A stretch of 64,000 nt of DNA from Microbacterium testaceum (GTDB lineage: Bacteria; Actinomycetota; Actinomycetes; Actinomycetales; Microbacteriaceae). Location: contig NZ_JAJGNJ010000005.1 of the NCBI RefSeq assembly GCF_020781835.1, positions 62,001 through 126,000 of the forward strand, read 5' to 3'. The notes under the pieces were generated by a model. The model was not told the origin of the DNA. It searched no databases and saw only the letters and a list, made by a program, of their open reading frames with translations. The translations under genes were made by a program, and so were the position numbers. Each line of letters begins with the position of its first letter. Position 1 is the first letter of the stretch. Below are positions 24,358 to 32,408 of the stretch, in pieces.

Positions 24358-25182
24358 TTACTTGATGCCGGTGGCGGCGATGCCCTGCACGAAGTACTTC
24401 TGCAGGAACAGGAACAGCACGAGCACGGGAAGAAGCACCACGACGGCACCGGCGAGCAGCACGCCGTACTCGGTGGTCTGGTTGGACTGAGCGGCGATGG
24501 CCAGACCCACCGGCAGCGTGTACGTCGACTGGGACTGCGCGATCACCAGGGGCCAGACGAAGGCGTTCCAGGCCGTGAGGAACGTCAGGACGCTGACGGT
24601 CGCGAGTGCCGGCGTCAGGAGGGGAAGGAAGATGCCCGCGAAGATCCGCAGTTCGCCCGCGCCGTCCAGGCGCGCGGCCTCGAAGAGCTCCTCCGGGATC
24701 GAGTGAGCGAACTGGCGGACGACGAAGACCGATATGGGCAGGGCGAGCATGGGGAACGCGATGCCCAGGAGCGTGTCGACGAGGCCGAGCTGCACCGCGA
24801 CGAGGAACTGCGGCACGAACACCGCGACGATCGGCACCATCATGGTGGCGAGCACCATCGCGAACACGAAGCCCCGTCCGCGGAAGCGGAGCTTGGCCAG
24901 GGCGTACCCCGCCAGCGAGCCGAAGACGATGTTGCCGGCCACCACGAGAGCGGCGACGATCACGCCGTTGAGGAGGTAGGTGCCGAAACCCCGTTCGAAC
25001 AGGGTGGCGAAGTTGTCGAGGTTCGTGAACGAGCGCGGCAGCCACGCGCCGGGATCGGCGGTGAACTCGCCCTGCGTCTTGAACGCTCCGAACAGCACGA
25101 GCACGAAGGGCACCAGCATCAGCGCGCAGACCGCGGTGATGGCACCGTAGAGCACGGCACTGGTGAGGGGTCGGGTACGCAT
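24358..25182 (-). CDS. carbohydrate ABC transporter permease (MalG type)
   Basis: A 274-residue CUT1-family inner-membrane component with six hydrophobic helices. The EAA loop reads EELFEAARLDGAGELRIFAGI, which docks the ATPase. It pairs with the permease encoded upstream; the start codon overlaps that gene's stop by one base. No ATPase gene is nearby, as is common where a shared MsiK-type ATPase serves many sugar transporters. Confidence 0.92.
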   Translation of the reverse strand: MRTRPLTSAVLYGAITAVCALMLVPFVLVLFGAFKTQGEFTADPGAWLPRSFTNLDNFATLFERGFGTYLLNGVIVAALVVAGNIVFGSLAGYALAKLRFRGRGFVFAMVLATMMVPIVAVFVPQFLVAVQLGLVDTLLGIAFPMLALPISVFVVRQFAHSIPEELFEAARLDGAGELRIFAGIFLPLLTPALATVSVLTFLTAWNAFVWPLVIAQSQSTYTLPVGLAIAAQSNQTTEYGVLLAGAVVVLLPVLVLFLFLQKYFVQGIAATGIK

Positions 25183-26144
25183 CAGTGTTTCGGCCTCAGC
25201 ATCCGGAACTGCACCACGCTCACCACGGCGACCAGGACGATCAGCACGAAGGATCCGGCCATGCTCGCGGCGATGTTGCCGAAACCGAACTGCTGATAGA
25301 TCCACAGGGAGATCGACCGGGTCGCCCCGAGCGGTCCCCCGCCGGTGAGGAGGTACGGCTCCTCGAAGATGTTCATGTACATGACGGTGATCAGCACCGA
25401 CACCAGCAGCGTCGTGGGACGCAGCAGGGGCAGCGTCATGTGCGTGATCCGCCGGAGGGGCCCGGCTCCGTCGATCGCGGCGGCCTCGTAGACCTCCTCG
25501 GGGACGGCCTGCAGACCCGCGAGGAAGAGCACCATCGCGGTTCCGACGTTGCGCCAGACGGTGAGGAGCATGACGCTCGTGACCCCCCACCCGGGGTCGC
25601 CCAGCCAGTTCGGCCCGGCGATGCCGATCGCGGCGAGGGCCTCGTTGACGGGTCCCTCGTACGACAGCGCGTACTTCCAGATGATGGAGGCCGCGACGAT
25701 ATTGGCGATGACGGGCAGATAGATCGCGGCACGGAACACCGGCCGCAGACGCCGGATCCCGGAGTTCAGAAGCAGCGCCAGGGCGAGCCCGAGTCCCATC
25801 GTGGCCGGGACGCCGATGACGACGAAGACCGCGGTGTTCAGCACGGAGCGGAGGAAGTCCGGGGCGGTGAGGACGGCGGCGAAGTTGTCGAAGCCCACCA
25901 CGTCGACGCCGAGGGGGTCGCGCATGTCGCGCAGTCCGACGTCGGTGAAGCTGAAGGCGAGCGCACCGAGCACGGGGATGACCGTGAAGAGCAGGACGAC
26001 CACGAGCGTCGGCGTGAGGAACGCCCAGGCGGTGGCGGCCTCGCGAGGACTCCTCCGGCGCCGCGGGGGGACGGTTCGAGGGGATGGCTCCGGGACGAGA
26101 CGGCCGGCGGCCGCCTCGTCCCGGAGCACGGTGGGAGCGGTCAT
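25182..26144 (-). CDS. carbohydrate ABC transporter permease (MalF type)
   Basis: A 320-residue CUT1 permease with a cytoplasmic basic N-terminus (about 1-37) and six hydrophobic helices. The EAA loop is EEVYEAAAIDGAGPLRRITHM (about 216-236). It is the second gene of the operon, close behind the binding-protein gene. Confidence 0.92.
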   Translation of the reverse strand: MTAPTVLRDEAAAGRLVPEPSPRTVPPRRRRSPREAATAWAFLTPTLVVVLLFTVIPVLGALAFSFTDVGLRDMRDPLGVDVVGFDNFAAVLTAPDFLRSVLNTAVFVVIGVPATMGLGLALALLLNSGIRRLRPVFRAAIYLPVIANIVAASIIWKYALSYEGPVNEALAAIGIAGPNWLGDPGWGVTSVMLLTVWRNVGTAMVLFLAGLQAVPEEVYEAAAIDGAGPLRRITHMTLPLLRPTTLLVSVLITVMYMNIFEEPYLLTGGGPLGATRSISLWIYQQFGFGNIAASMAGSFVLIVLVAVVSVVQFRMLRPKH

Positions 26145-26147
26145 CGT

Positions 26148-27446
26148 CTACTCGACGCCCGTTCCGATCTGATCTGCCTTGGCCTGGGCGTCGGCCAGCA
26201 CCTGCGCGGCGGTCGCCTGACCGCGGGCGGCACGCTCCATCTCGGCACCGAGCATCGATGCGACCTGAGCCCACCCGGGAACGGCGGGCACCGAGGATGC
26301 CAGCGGGATGGCCTCCTTGATGGTGGTCAGCAGCGGGTCGTCGGCGATCACCGGGTCGTCCCACGCCGCCTCGACGGCGGGGAGGTTTCCGAAGGTGTTG
26401 TACCAGCCCACCTGGTTCTCCGGCTCGGACATCCACTTGACGAGCTTCCACGCGGCCTCGGTGTTCTTCCCGTCCTCGAACACCGCGAGGCTGCCGCCGC
26501 CGAGGGCCGAGGTCGTTCCGGCCGGCCCCGCGGGCTCGAGAGCGACGCCCACGTGCTCGGCGGACCACCCCTCGCCGTTGGCCTCGTCCAGCCAGCCCGG
26601 GAACCAGGGACCGGTGACGTACGACGCCATCTCGCCGCTGCTGAACCACGGCGTGGTGTCGAGGAAGGCAGGCCCGTCAGCGGACGCGTAGCCCCCGGTG
26701 ACCAGACCCATGAGCGTCTCCATCGCAGCGACGTTCTCCGGGGTGTCCAGCGTCCACGATTTCAGGTCGTCGGAGATGAGCGAACCGCCGCCCTGGATGC
26801 TGAAGTCGTTGAACTGCTGCGCGGTGTACTGGTTCCACTCGGCCGACAGACCGAATCCCCACTTGGCCCCCTGGGCCTGCATCGCCTGGGAGAAGGGCAC
26901 CCAGTCCTCCCAGGTGGCCGGCGCTTCGACGCCGGCTGCCTCCGCCAGATCCTTGCGGTAGTACAGCGCCTGGGCGTACGTGTACCACGGTACGGCGTGA
27001 GCGGCGCCGTCGTACTGAGCGGCCTCCCACATGTTCGGGAAGAACGCGTCGGGCTCGACGAGGCCGTCGGGCACTGCCGCGAAAGCCTCGGTCGCGAGCA
27101 TGCTCGCCTGCGTCTGCGAGTACAGGAAGGTCATGTCGGGCACGGTGCCCGACGCGATCGCCGTGGTCACCTTGGTGTCGATCTCGGAGTCCGGGATGGG
27201 GGTGATGTTGACGGTGACGTCGGGGTTCTCCTCCTCGAACGCCTCGAGGAAGCCCTTGAGGGCCTCCCCGTCGGCGCCGCCGGCCCAGAACTCGATCGTT
27301 CCGGTGGCCGGGGAGTCGTCGATGGTGACATCTGCCGCGGCCGGGTCGGCGTCGGAGGAGCGGCCGCAGCCGGCGAGCACGACAGCGGCCGTCAGGGCCG
27401 CTCCGGTCGCGAGGATCGCGCGTCTCGCGCGCAGGGCGTGGATCAT
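26148..27446 (-). CDS. sugar-binding lipoprotein of an ABC transporter
   Basis: A 432-residue extracellular solute-binding protein (family 1). The signal peptide ends in the lipobox VLAGC (Cys27). It shows GTIEFWAGGADGEALKGFLEAF at the mature N-terminus, PDMTFLYSQTQ and PWYTYAQALYYRKDL, typical of CUT1 binding proteins for oligosaccharides or glycosides. The ATG at 27446 has an AAGGAG-type ribosome site. The ligand is unknown; neighbouring enzymes suggest a sugar or glycoside that is oxidised after uptake. Confidence 0.9.
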   Translation of the reverse strand: MIHALRARRAILATGAALTAAVVLAGCGRSSDADPAAADVTIDDSPATGTIEFWAGGADGEALKGFLEAFEEENPDVTVNITPIPDSEIDTKVTTAIASGTVPDMTFLYSQTQASMLATEAFAAVPDGLVEPDAFFPNMWEAAQYDGAAHAVPWYTYAQALYYRKDLAEAAGVEAPATWEDWVPFSQAMQAQGAKWGFGLSAEWNQYTAQQFNDFSIQGGGSLISDDLKSWTLDTPENVAAMETLMGLVTGGYASADGPAFLDTTPWFSSGEMASYVTGPWFPGWLDEANGEGWSAEHVGVALEPAGPAGTTSALGGGSLAVFEDGKNTEAAWKLVKWMSEPENQVGWYNTFGNLPAVEAAWDDPVIADDPLLTTIKEAIPLASSVPAVPGWAQVASMLGAEMERAARGQATAAQVLADAQAKADQIGTGVE

Positions 27447-27535
27447 GAAGGAGCCTTTCAAACGGGTGCGAGGGGCGGCGGACCGGATGGAGCTCGTTCG
27501 GGCGGGTCGCCGGCACGGTGCCGTGCTCACCCAGG

Positions 27536-27600
27536 TTATGCATGCAACTTTGGCGACTTATGCCGAATGTTGACAGAATTTACATTCACGACACGGGGCG
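27536..27600. promoter_or_regulatory. AT-rich divergent control region
   Basis: Between the ABC operon and the GMC oxidoreductase gene. It contains the palindrome TGCATGCA (27539-27546), TTATGC twice (27536-27541 and 27558-27563) and TTGACA (27570-27575), in otherwise GC-rich DNA. It probably holds both promoters and a regulator site; no regulator gene is adjacent. Confidence 0.45.
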
Positions 27601-27700
27601 CATCATCCGCTACATCGCGGAAACGTCGGCGCCGCGCCACCGCGCGGAGGGCGTGTCAGTGTCATCAACGTTCCGGAATCGACTCGTACAGGAGAGGCGC

Positions 27701-29188
27701 ATGCGCACCGAAGTGGCCATCGTGGGAAGCGGCATCATGGGGGCCATCGTCGCCCGGGAGGTGCTGCGGCAGCGCCCGGGAACCGACATCGTGCTCGTTG
27801 AAGCCGGACCCGTCCACGGCACCGAGCCCGGTCGCCACCTGCACAGCGCCGCGGATGCTGCCACCCGCGATTCCTACCGCGAGCACGTGGCCGCCGGAGT
27901 GCAGTCGATGTACGTCGGCGCCGCGACGGCGGGGGCGTTCGCGGGCGGGGCCACGGCCACGCCCGGCCTGTACTCCTTCTCCGCGCTGGGCAACGACGCG
28001 CGGGCGATGCCCGCCGCGGCGAGCGCGTGGAACGTCGGCGGGATGGGGTCGCACTGGACGGCCGCGTGCCCCACGCCGTGGGGCGAGGAGATCCCCGCGA
28101 CCGCGGCCGCGGAGTGGGAAGAGGACTACGCACGCGTGCTCGACGTGCTCAACGTCACGGTCGACCGGTTCGGCCCCACCCCGGCCGGAGAGGCTGTCAT
28201 CGCCGCCCTGGACGAGAGGTTCGGCGCCGCGTCGGCACCCGGTCGGCACCCCCAGGTGATGCCGATGGGCGTCTTCGCCGCACCCGATGCCGAACGTCGC
28301 AGGACGGACCCCTCCGTCATCCTGCCCGGCCTGGGAACGCCGGAGAGTCCCGTGCGTCTGCTCGCCGAGACCCTCGCTCGGCGCGTGCGGCACGAGGACG
28401 GCCGCGCCACCGGCGTCGAGGTGGAGGACCTGCGCTCGGGCGAGGTGCGCGTCATCGAGGCCGAACGCGTGGTCGTCGCCGCGGATGCGCTCCGTTCGCC
28501 ACAGCTGCTCTTCGCCTCCGGCATCCGCCCCGCGGCGCTGGGTCGGTACCTCAATGAGCACGCCTTCGTGACGGGACGCGTGTTCGTCGAGCCCGACCGG
28601 CTCGGCGGGGTGGAGGTGCCCATCCCCGGCGACGGTGAGTGGATGAGCGGGCCGCTGTGGATCCCGCACAGCGGCCCGGCCCAGCCGTTCCACTGGCAGA
28701 TCGGCATCAGCCCCATGTACTCCGAGGATCTCAGCCACGCGGTCGCGATGTCCGTCGGAATCAGCGTGTACGTGCCCACCGAGGTGCGCGCCGAGTCGTA
28801 CATCGCCTTCTCCGACACGGAGACGGACGCGCTCGGCCTGCCTCGAGCGACCATCCACTACGACTACAGCGAGATCGACCGTGCTCTCATCGACCGGGCC
28901 ATGATCGACCAGCGAGCGGCGTTCGAGGCCGTCGCGGGACCGGATGCCGTGGGGAACACGCTCCTGCTCCCACCCGGCTCTTCGCTGCACTACTCCGGTA
29001 CGGTCCGCTCCGGCGCCACCGACGACGGCACCAGTGTGGTCGATCCCGACGGTCAGGTCTGGGGTGTCTCCGGTGTCTACGTCGCGGGCAACGGCGTACT
29101 GCCGACGGCCGTCGTCGGCAACGTCACGTCGGCCGGAGCCGTCACCGCCGTGCGCGCTGCCCGCGCGATCGCGACCGGTCTGGCCTGA
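27701..29188 (+). CDS. GMC oxidoreductase, pyranose-oxidase / C-glycoside 3-oxidase-like
   Basis: A 495-residue FAD enzyme. The nucleotide-binding loop is VGSGIMGA (8-15). VGGMGSHWTAACP (112-124) matches the pyranose 2-oxidase motif whose His (here H118) bonds covalently to FAD. The C-terminal LHYSGTVRSG and YVAGNGVLPTAVVGNVTSAG supply the His/Asn catalytic pair. Such enzymes oxidise a sugar-ring hydroxyl at C2 or C3; bacterial relatives include C-glycoside 3-oxidases. It has an AGGAGAGG ribosome site and no signal peptide. It is divergent from an ABC operon that probably imports its substrate. Confidence 0.8.
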   Translation: MRTEVAIVGSGIMGAIVAREVLRQRPGTDIVLVEAGPVHGTEPGRHLHSAADAATRDSYREHVAAGVQSMYVGAATAGAFAGGATATPGLYSFSALGNDARAMPAAASAWNVGGMGSHWTAACPTPWGEEIPATAAAEWEEDYARVLDVLNVTVDRFGPTPAGEAVIAALDERFGAASAPGRHPQVMPMGVFAAPDAERRRTDPSVILPGLGTPESPVRLLAETLARRVRHEDGRATGVEVEDLRSGEVRVIEAERVVVAADALRSPQLLFASGIRPAALGRYLNEHAFVTGRVFVEPDRLGGVEVPIPGDGEWMSGPLWIPHSGPAQPFHWQIGISPMYSEDLSHAVAMSVGISVYVPTEVRAESYIAFSDTETDALGLPRATIHYDYSEIDRALIDRAMIDQRAAFEAVAGPDAVGNTLLLPPGSSLHYSGTVRSGATDDGTSVVDPDGQVWGVSGVYVAGNGVLPTAVVGNVTSAGAVTAVRAARAIATGLA

Positions 29189-29224
29189 GCGGCGGCGCCG
29201 TCCGCGCTGAGGCCGCCGAGCACG

Positions 29225-29267
29225 ACACGACGAAGCCCCCGCACACGGTGCGGGGGCTTCGTCGTGT
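29225..29267. terminator. 19-bp bidirectional terminator
   Basis: The left arm 29225-29243 (ACACGACGAAGCCCCCGCA) is perfectly complementary to 29249-29267 across a 5-nt loop, between converging genes. Confidence 0.9.
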
Positions 29268-29269
29268 GC

Positions 29270-30256
29270 TCACTTGCCGTAATTGGCGCGGATGCGCTCC
29301 AGCAGGTAGTCGCGGGCGGTGATCGGCTCCCACGCCCCGCTCGGGCTCTCCATCACGACGTCGCGGTCCGCCTGCGCGAAGTAGGCGATGCTGTAGCGCG
29401 CGTCCTGGTTCTCTCCGGCGCGCGGTCCGCGCACGCGGTGGAAGTTCGACGGCAGTGCGTCATCGCTCCAGCGCATCAGCATGTCGCCGATGTTGCAGGT
29501 GATCGAATCGCTCGTCGGTTCGACGGGGGTCCACGACTCCGTCTCCATCTCGCGCCCGGGGAGCACCTCGAGTCCCCCCTGGCCGTCGCGCTGGAACAGC
29601 AGCGTGAGGACGTCGAAGTCGGTGTGCGCGCCGGCACGCCACGGCGCGTCCTGGTCGCGCGCCTCCGGCGGCACCGCGAAGTAGTGCAGGAGCCGAAGCG
29701 TGCTCTGGTAGTTCGGCGACTGCGGGTTGTGGGCACGCTCGAAGAAGTCGGTGTCGAACGCGAGCTTCTGCGCGAAGCAGGACAGCACCTTCATCGCCAG
29801 CGCCCATGCGCGATGCTCGAAGTCGAGGATCGCCGCGCGGAACCCGGGCAGCTGCTCCTCCGTCGGCCAGAGATCGGCCATGTGCGGCAAGGTGACCTGG
29901 TAGGACTCCTTCTGGTCCGGCACACCGATCGACGGGCGGACCTGCGAGCGGAACTCGTACCCGGCGTTGTCCTGCTTGCGCAGCGGGTACTGCTCCTTCA
30001 CCTCCGCGGGCAGCGCGAAGAACCGCTGCGACATCTCGAAGGCGCTGTCGACGACCGAAGAGGGGATGCCGTGGTTGACGATCTGGAAGAAGCCGATGTC
30101 GGTCGCGGCGGCCCACAACTGATCGGCGATCTCGTCGCGGCGGTTGTCGAAGTCGCTGAGGTCGATCCGACGCAGCTCGCGCGTGGTGTCGATCGTGCCG
30201 TCACCGCCCATACGGCGTTCTTTGTCCAGCTCGATGAGGGATGAATTCTCGCTCAT
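29270..30256 (-). CDS. 2-oxoglutarate/Fe(II) oxygenase, isopenicillin-N-synthase-like (second copy)
   Basis: A 328-residue enzyme of the DIOX_N/2OG-FeII_Oxy family. The iron triad is H211 and D213 (GAHTDFD) and H273 (NFHRVRG), and the 2-oxoglutarate pair R287/S289 (ARYSIAYF). It differs clearly from the 11319 paralogue. It lies next to a GntR regulator and a divergent deaminase-like amidohydrolase, so oxidation of a heterocyclic or amide compound is plausible. Two TACATGTA-type palindromes precede it. Confidence 0.87.
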   Translation of the reverse strand: MSENSSLIELDKERRMGGDGTIDTTRELRRIDLSDFDNRRDEIADQLWAAATDIGFFQIVNHGIPSSVVDSAFEMSQRFFALPAEVKEQYPLRKQDNAGYEFRSQVRPSIGVPDQKESYQVTLPHMADLWPTEEQLPGFRAAILDFEHRAWALAMKVLSCFAQKLAFDTDFFERAHNPQSPNYQSTLRLLHYFAVPPEARDQDAPWRAGAHTDFDVLTLLFQRDGQGGLEVLPGREMETESWTPVEPTSDSITCNIGDMLMRWSDDALPSNFHRVRGPRAGENQDARYSIAYFAQADRDVVMESPSGAWEPITARDYLLERIRANYGK

Positions 30257-30318
30257 GATGATCCGTTTCTGCCCGAGGGCGGAGGGAATCGACGCGGCGG
30301 AGGTCCGCGCCCGGCGCG

Positions 30319-30330
30319 AATACATGTAAT
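30319..30330. promoter_or_regulatory. GntR/FCD operator candidate, site 1
   Basis: AATACATGTAAT, with a perfect TACATGTA core, 63 bp upstream of the oxygenase start. FCD-type GntR proteins often bind TNGTNNNACNA- or TACATGTA-like palindromes. Confidence 0.6.
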
Positions 30331-30389
30331 CCGGCGCCCGCACGATCCAGTATTCGGGCAGAACGGCGCGAGAGGGGGATCGCTGGCGT

Positions 30390-30406
30390 AAATTACATGT
30401 TAATTT
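30390..30406. promoter_or_regulatory. GntR/FCD operator candidate, site 2
   Basis: AAATTACATGTTAATTT, a near-palindrome overlapping the last codons and stop of the gntR gene, centred about 73 bp (seven helix turns) from site 1. Confidence 0.55.
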
Positions 30407-31052
30407 GGGCGGACCGGCGGCGTCGGACCGCCAGCGATCGGACGTGGGCGGCGGCGAGCTCCCCGGCGGCGTCGGCGTCGCCGCGGCGGACCGCCGCGGC
30501 GATCTGTTCGTGCTCGGCGATCGCCGAGACGCTGTTCTCCGGCGCGCCCCACATATCCGCGGAGATGAGATGACCCAGGGCCTCCAGTCGCATGAGCGCC
30601 ATCGCCAGCGGCTCGCTACCGGCATGGTCGCGCAGCATCGCGTGGAACCGGACGTCCAGGGCCGCCATGCCCGCGGCATCCATCCCCGCCTGCCCGCGCT
30701 GGCGGGACTCCCCCACCAGGCTGTCGAGCTCGTCGACGGCCGATGCGCTCATGCGGGTGGTCGCCCGTCGTGCGGCGAGCCGGTCGAGGCTCTCGCGCAG
30801 CTCGAAGACGTCGTCGACGAGGCCCTCGTCCAACGCCCGCACGCGAGCCCCCGCGTACGGGACGTGCACCGCCAATCCCATCGCGATGAGCTGCTGGACG
30901 GCCTCGCGCACCGGGCTGCGGCTCACGCCGAGTTCGGTCGCCAAGCGCGGCACGCTCAGCGGACTGCCCGGCGCGATGCGTCCGCTGAGCACCCGCTCCT
31001 GCAGTCGCTGGTACACCTGTTCTGCCAGCAGCGGGTCGTCGGTCGTGGTCAC
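30393..31052 (-). CDS. GntR family transcriptional regulator (FCD domain)
   Basis: A 219-residue regulator. An N-terminal winged helix (about 10-75) contains VPRLATELGVSRSPVREAVQQL, the GntR recognition helix region. The helical FCD effector domain follows, with the metal-site pattern DVFELRESLDRLAARRA and LDVRFHAMLRDHAG. It probably represses the 2-oxoglutarate oxygenase gene and possibly the divergent amidohydrolase until a small acid or related ligand is present. Confidence 0.92.
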   Translation of the reverse strand: MTTTDDPLLAEQVYQRLQERVLSGRIAPGSPLSVPRLATELGVSRSPVREAVQQLIAMGLAVHVPYAGARVRALDEGLVDDVFELRESLDRLAARRATTRMSASAVDELDSLVGESRQRGQAGMDAAGMAALDVRFHAMLRDHAGSEPLAMALMRLEALGHLISADMWGAPENSVSAIAEHEQIAAAVRRGDADAAGELAAAHVRSLAVRRRRSAQINM

Positions 31053-31141
31053 ACTTCCCCCCTTCGGCGGGCTCGGCGGCCCGTCGAGTCCTACGCTAAC
31101 GTCCCGCGCCCCGGCGCCCGGGAGAACCTGCAGAGGCGACC

Positions 31142-32365
31142 ATGACGAACCACTATCCCACCGCCCTGCGGCGTGCGACCCTCTCCGACGGGTCCCTCGT
31201 CGACGTGAGGATCGCGGAGGGACGCATCATCGACGTCTCCCCCGCGACCGGACACGGCGGACGCGACGAGCTGGACCTGGACGGGGCCCTCCTGCTGACG
31301 GCGGGTGCCGAGCCGCACACCCACCTCGACAAGGCCCTCGTCTACGACAGGCTGCGGCCGGACTACGGCGATCTGCTCTCCGGCATCCGCCAGTGGCAGG
31401 CGCACGCGCGGCACCTGACCGAGGAGGACTTCGCCGACCGGGCACGCGCGCTGGCCAGGATGTTCCTCGCCAACGGGGTCACCGCCGTGCGCACGCACGC
31501 GGAGATCTTCCCCTCCGGGGACCCGCTGCGCTGCGTCCGGGCCCTCGCCGGGGTGCGGGCCGAACTCTCGGGCGTCATGGATCTGCAGATCGTGGTCCTG
31601 CCCAAGAACGACATCGACGACGCGACCATCGAGGCCGCTCTCGACGCGGGTGCGGATCTCGTCGGAGGGTCGCCGCACACCGCGGCCGACCCGGAGGGCG
31701 AGCTGGACCGGCTCGTCGCGATCGCACGCCGACGGCGGGTCGGCATCGACATCCATGCCGACGAGCGGCTGGACCCGACATCTCTGACGATGCGGCGCCT
31801 GGCCCGCGCGTTGCGGCGCGAACCGCTCGCCCCGGGCACCACGGCGATGGCCGGACACTGCGTGAGCCTGGGGCTGCTGGACCCCGCTGCGCTGCACGAT
31901 GTCGCCGAGGACCTCCGCCGCGCGGGCGTCTCGGTCGCGGCGGCACCGCTGACGAACCTCTACCTGCAGGCCAAGGACATCGTCGCGGGGCCGGTCCCCC
32001 GCGCGATCGCCCCCGTGCGCGCGCTGCGCGACGCGGGCGTGCTCGTCTGCGGCGCCGGGGACAACGTGCGCGACCCCCTCAATCCGCTCGGCGCCGCCGA
32101 CCACCTCGTCACCGCCGGGCTGCTCGTCGCGGCCTCGCACGTGACGATCGAGGACGCGCACGATTGCGTGACCGCGCACGCACGCGCGGCCATGGGACTG
32201 GAATCCGCGGGCGTCGAGGCGGGCCGGGTCGCGGATCTGCTCGCCATCCGCGCACCCTCGTTGGCCGCCGCCGTCGCCGGCGGGGCCTACGACCGTGTCG
32301 TCCTGCATCGCGGACGCGTCGTCGCCCAGCGGAAGGTGACGGAACGCACCGTGCTCGACCGCTAG
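31142..32365 (+). CDS. cytosine-deaminase-like amidohydrolase
   Basis: A 407-residue metal-dependent hydrolase. Ligands are visible as H59 and H61 (EPHTHLDKA), H206 (IDIHADE), H240 (MAGHC) and D308 (GAGDNVRDP). The H-A-D-E and G-H-C signatures place it with cytosine deaminase and aminohydrolases of related N-heterocycles. The true substrate is open. It is divergent from the gntR regulator, and TACGCT about 45 bp upstream may be its -10 element. Confidence 0.85.
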   Translation: MTNHYPTALRRATLSDGSLVDVRIAEGRIIDVSPATGHGGRDELDLDGALLLTAGAEPHTHLDKALVYDRLRPDYGDLLSGIRQWQAHARHLTEEDFADRARALARMFLANGVTAVRTHAEIFPSGDPLRCVRALAGVRAELSGVMDLQIVVLPKNDIDDATIEAALDAGADLVGGSPHTAADPEGELDRLVAIARRRRVGIDIHADERLDPTSLTMRRLARALRREPLAPGTTAMAGHCVSLGLLDPAALHDVAEDLRRAGVSVAAAPLTNLYLQAKDIVAGPVPRAIAPVRALRDAGVLVCGAGDNVRDPLNPLGAADHLVTAGLLVAASHVTIEDAHDCVTAHARAAMGLESAGVEAGRVADLLAIRAPSLAAAVAGGAYDRVVLHRGRVVAQRKVTERTVLDR

Positions 32366-32396
32366 GCGATCCCGACGCCCGCGTGTCGGGTGCGGC

Positions 32397-32402
32397 TAGC
32401 GT
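32397..32402 (+). promoter_or_regulatory. -10 element of the oligopeptidase gene
   Basis: TAGCGT, six bases before the GTG at 32409. Confidence 0.6.
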
Positions 32403-32408
32403 GGAGGG

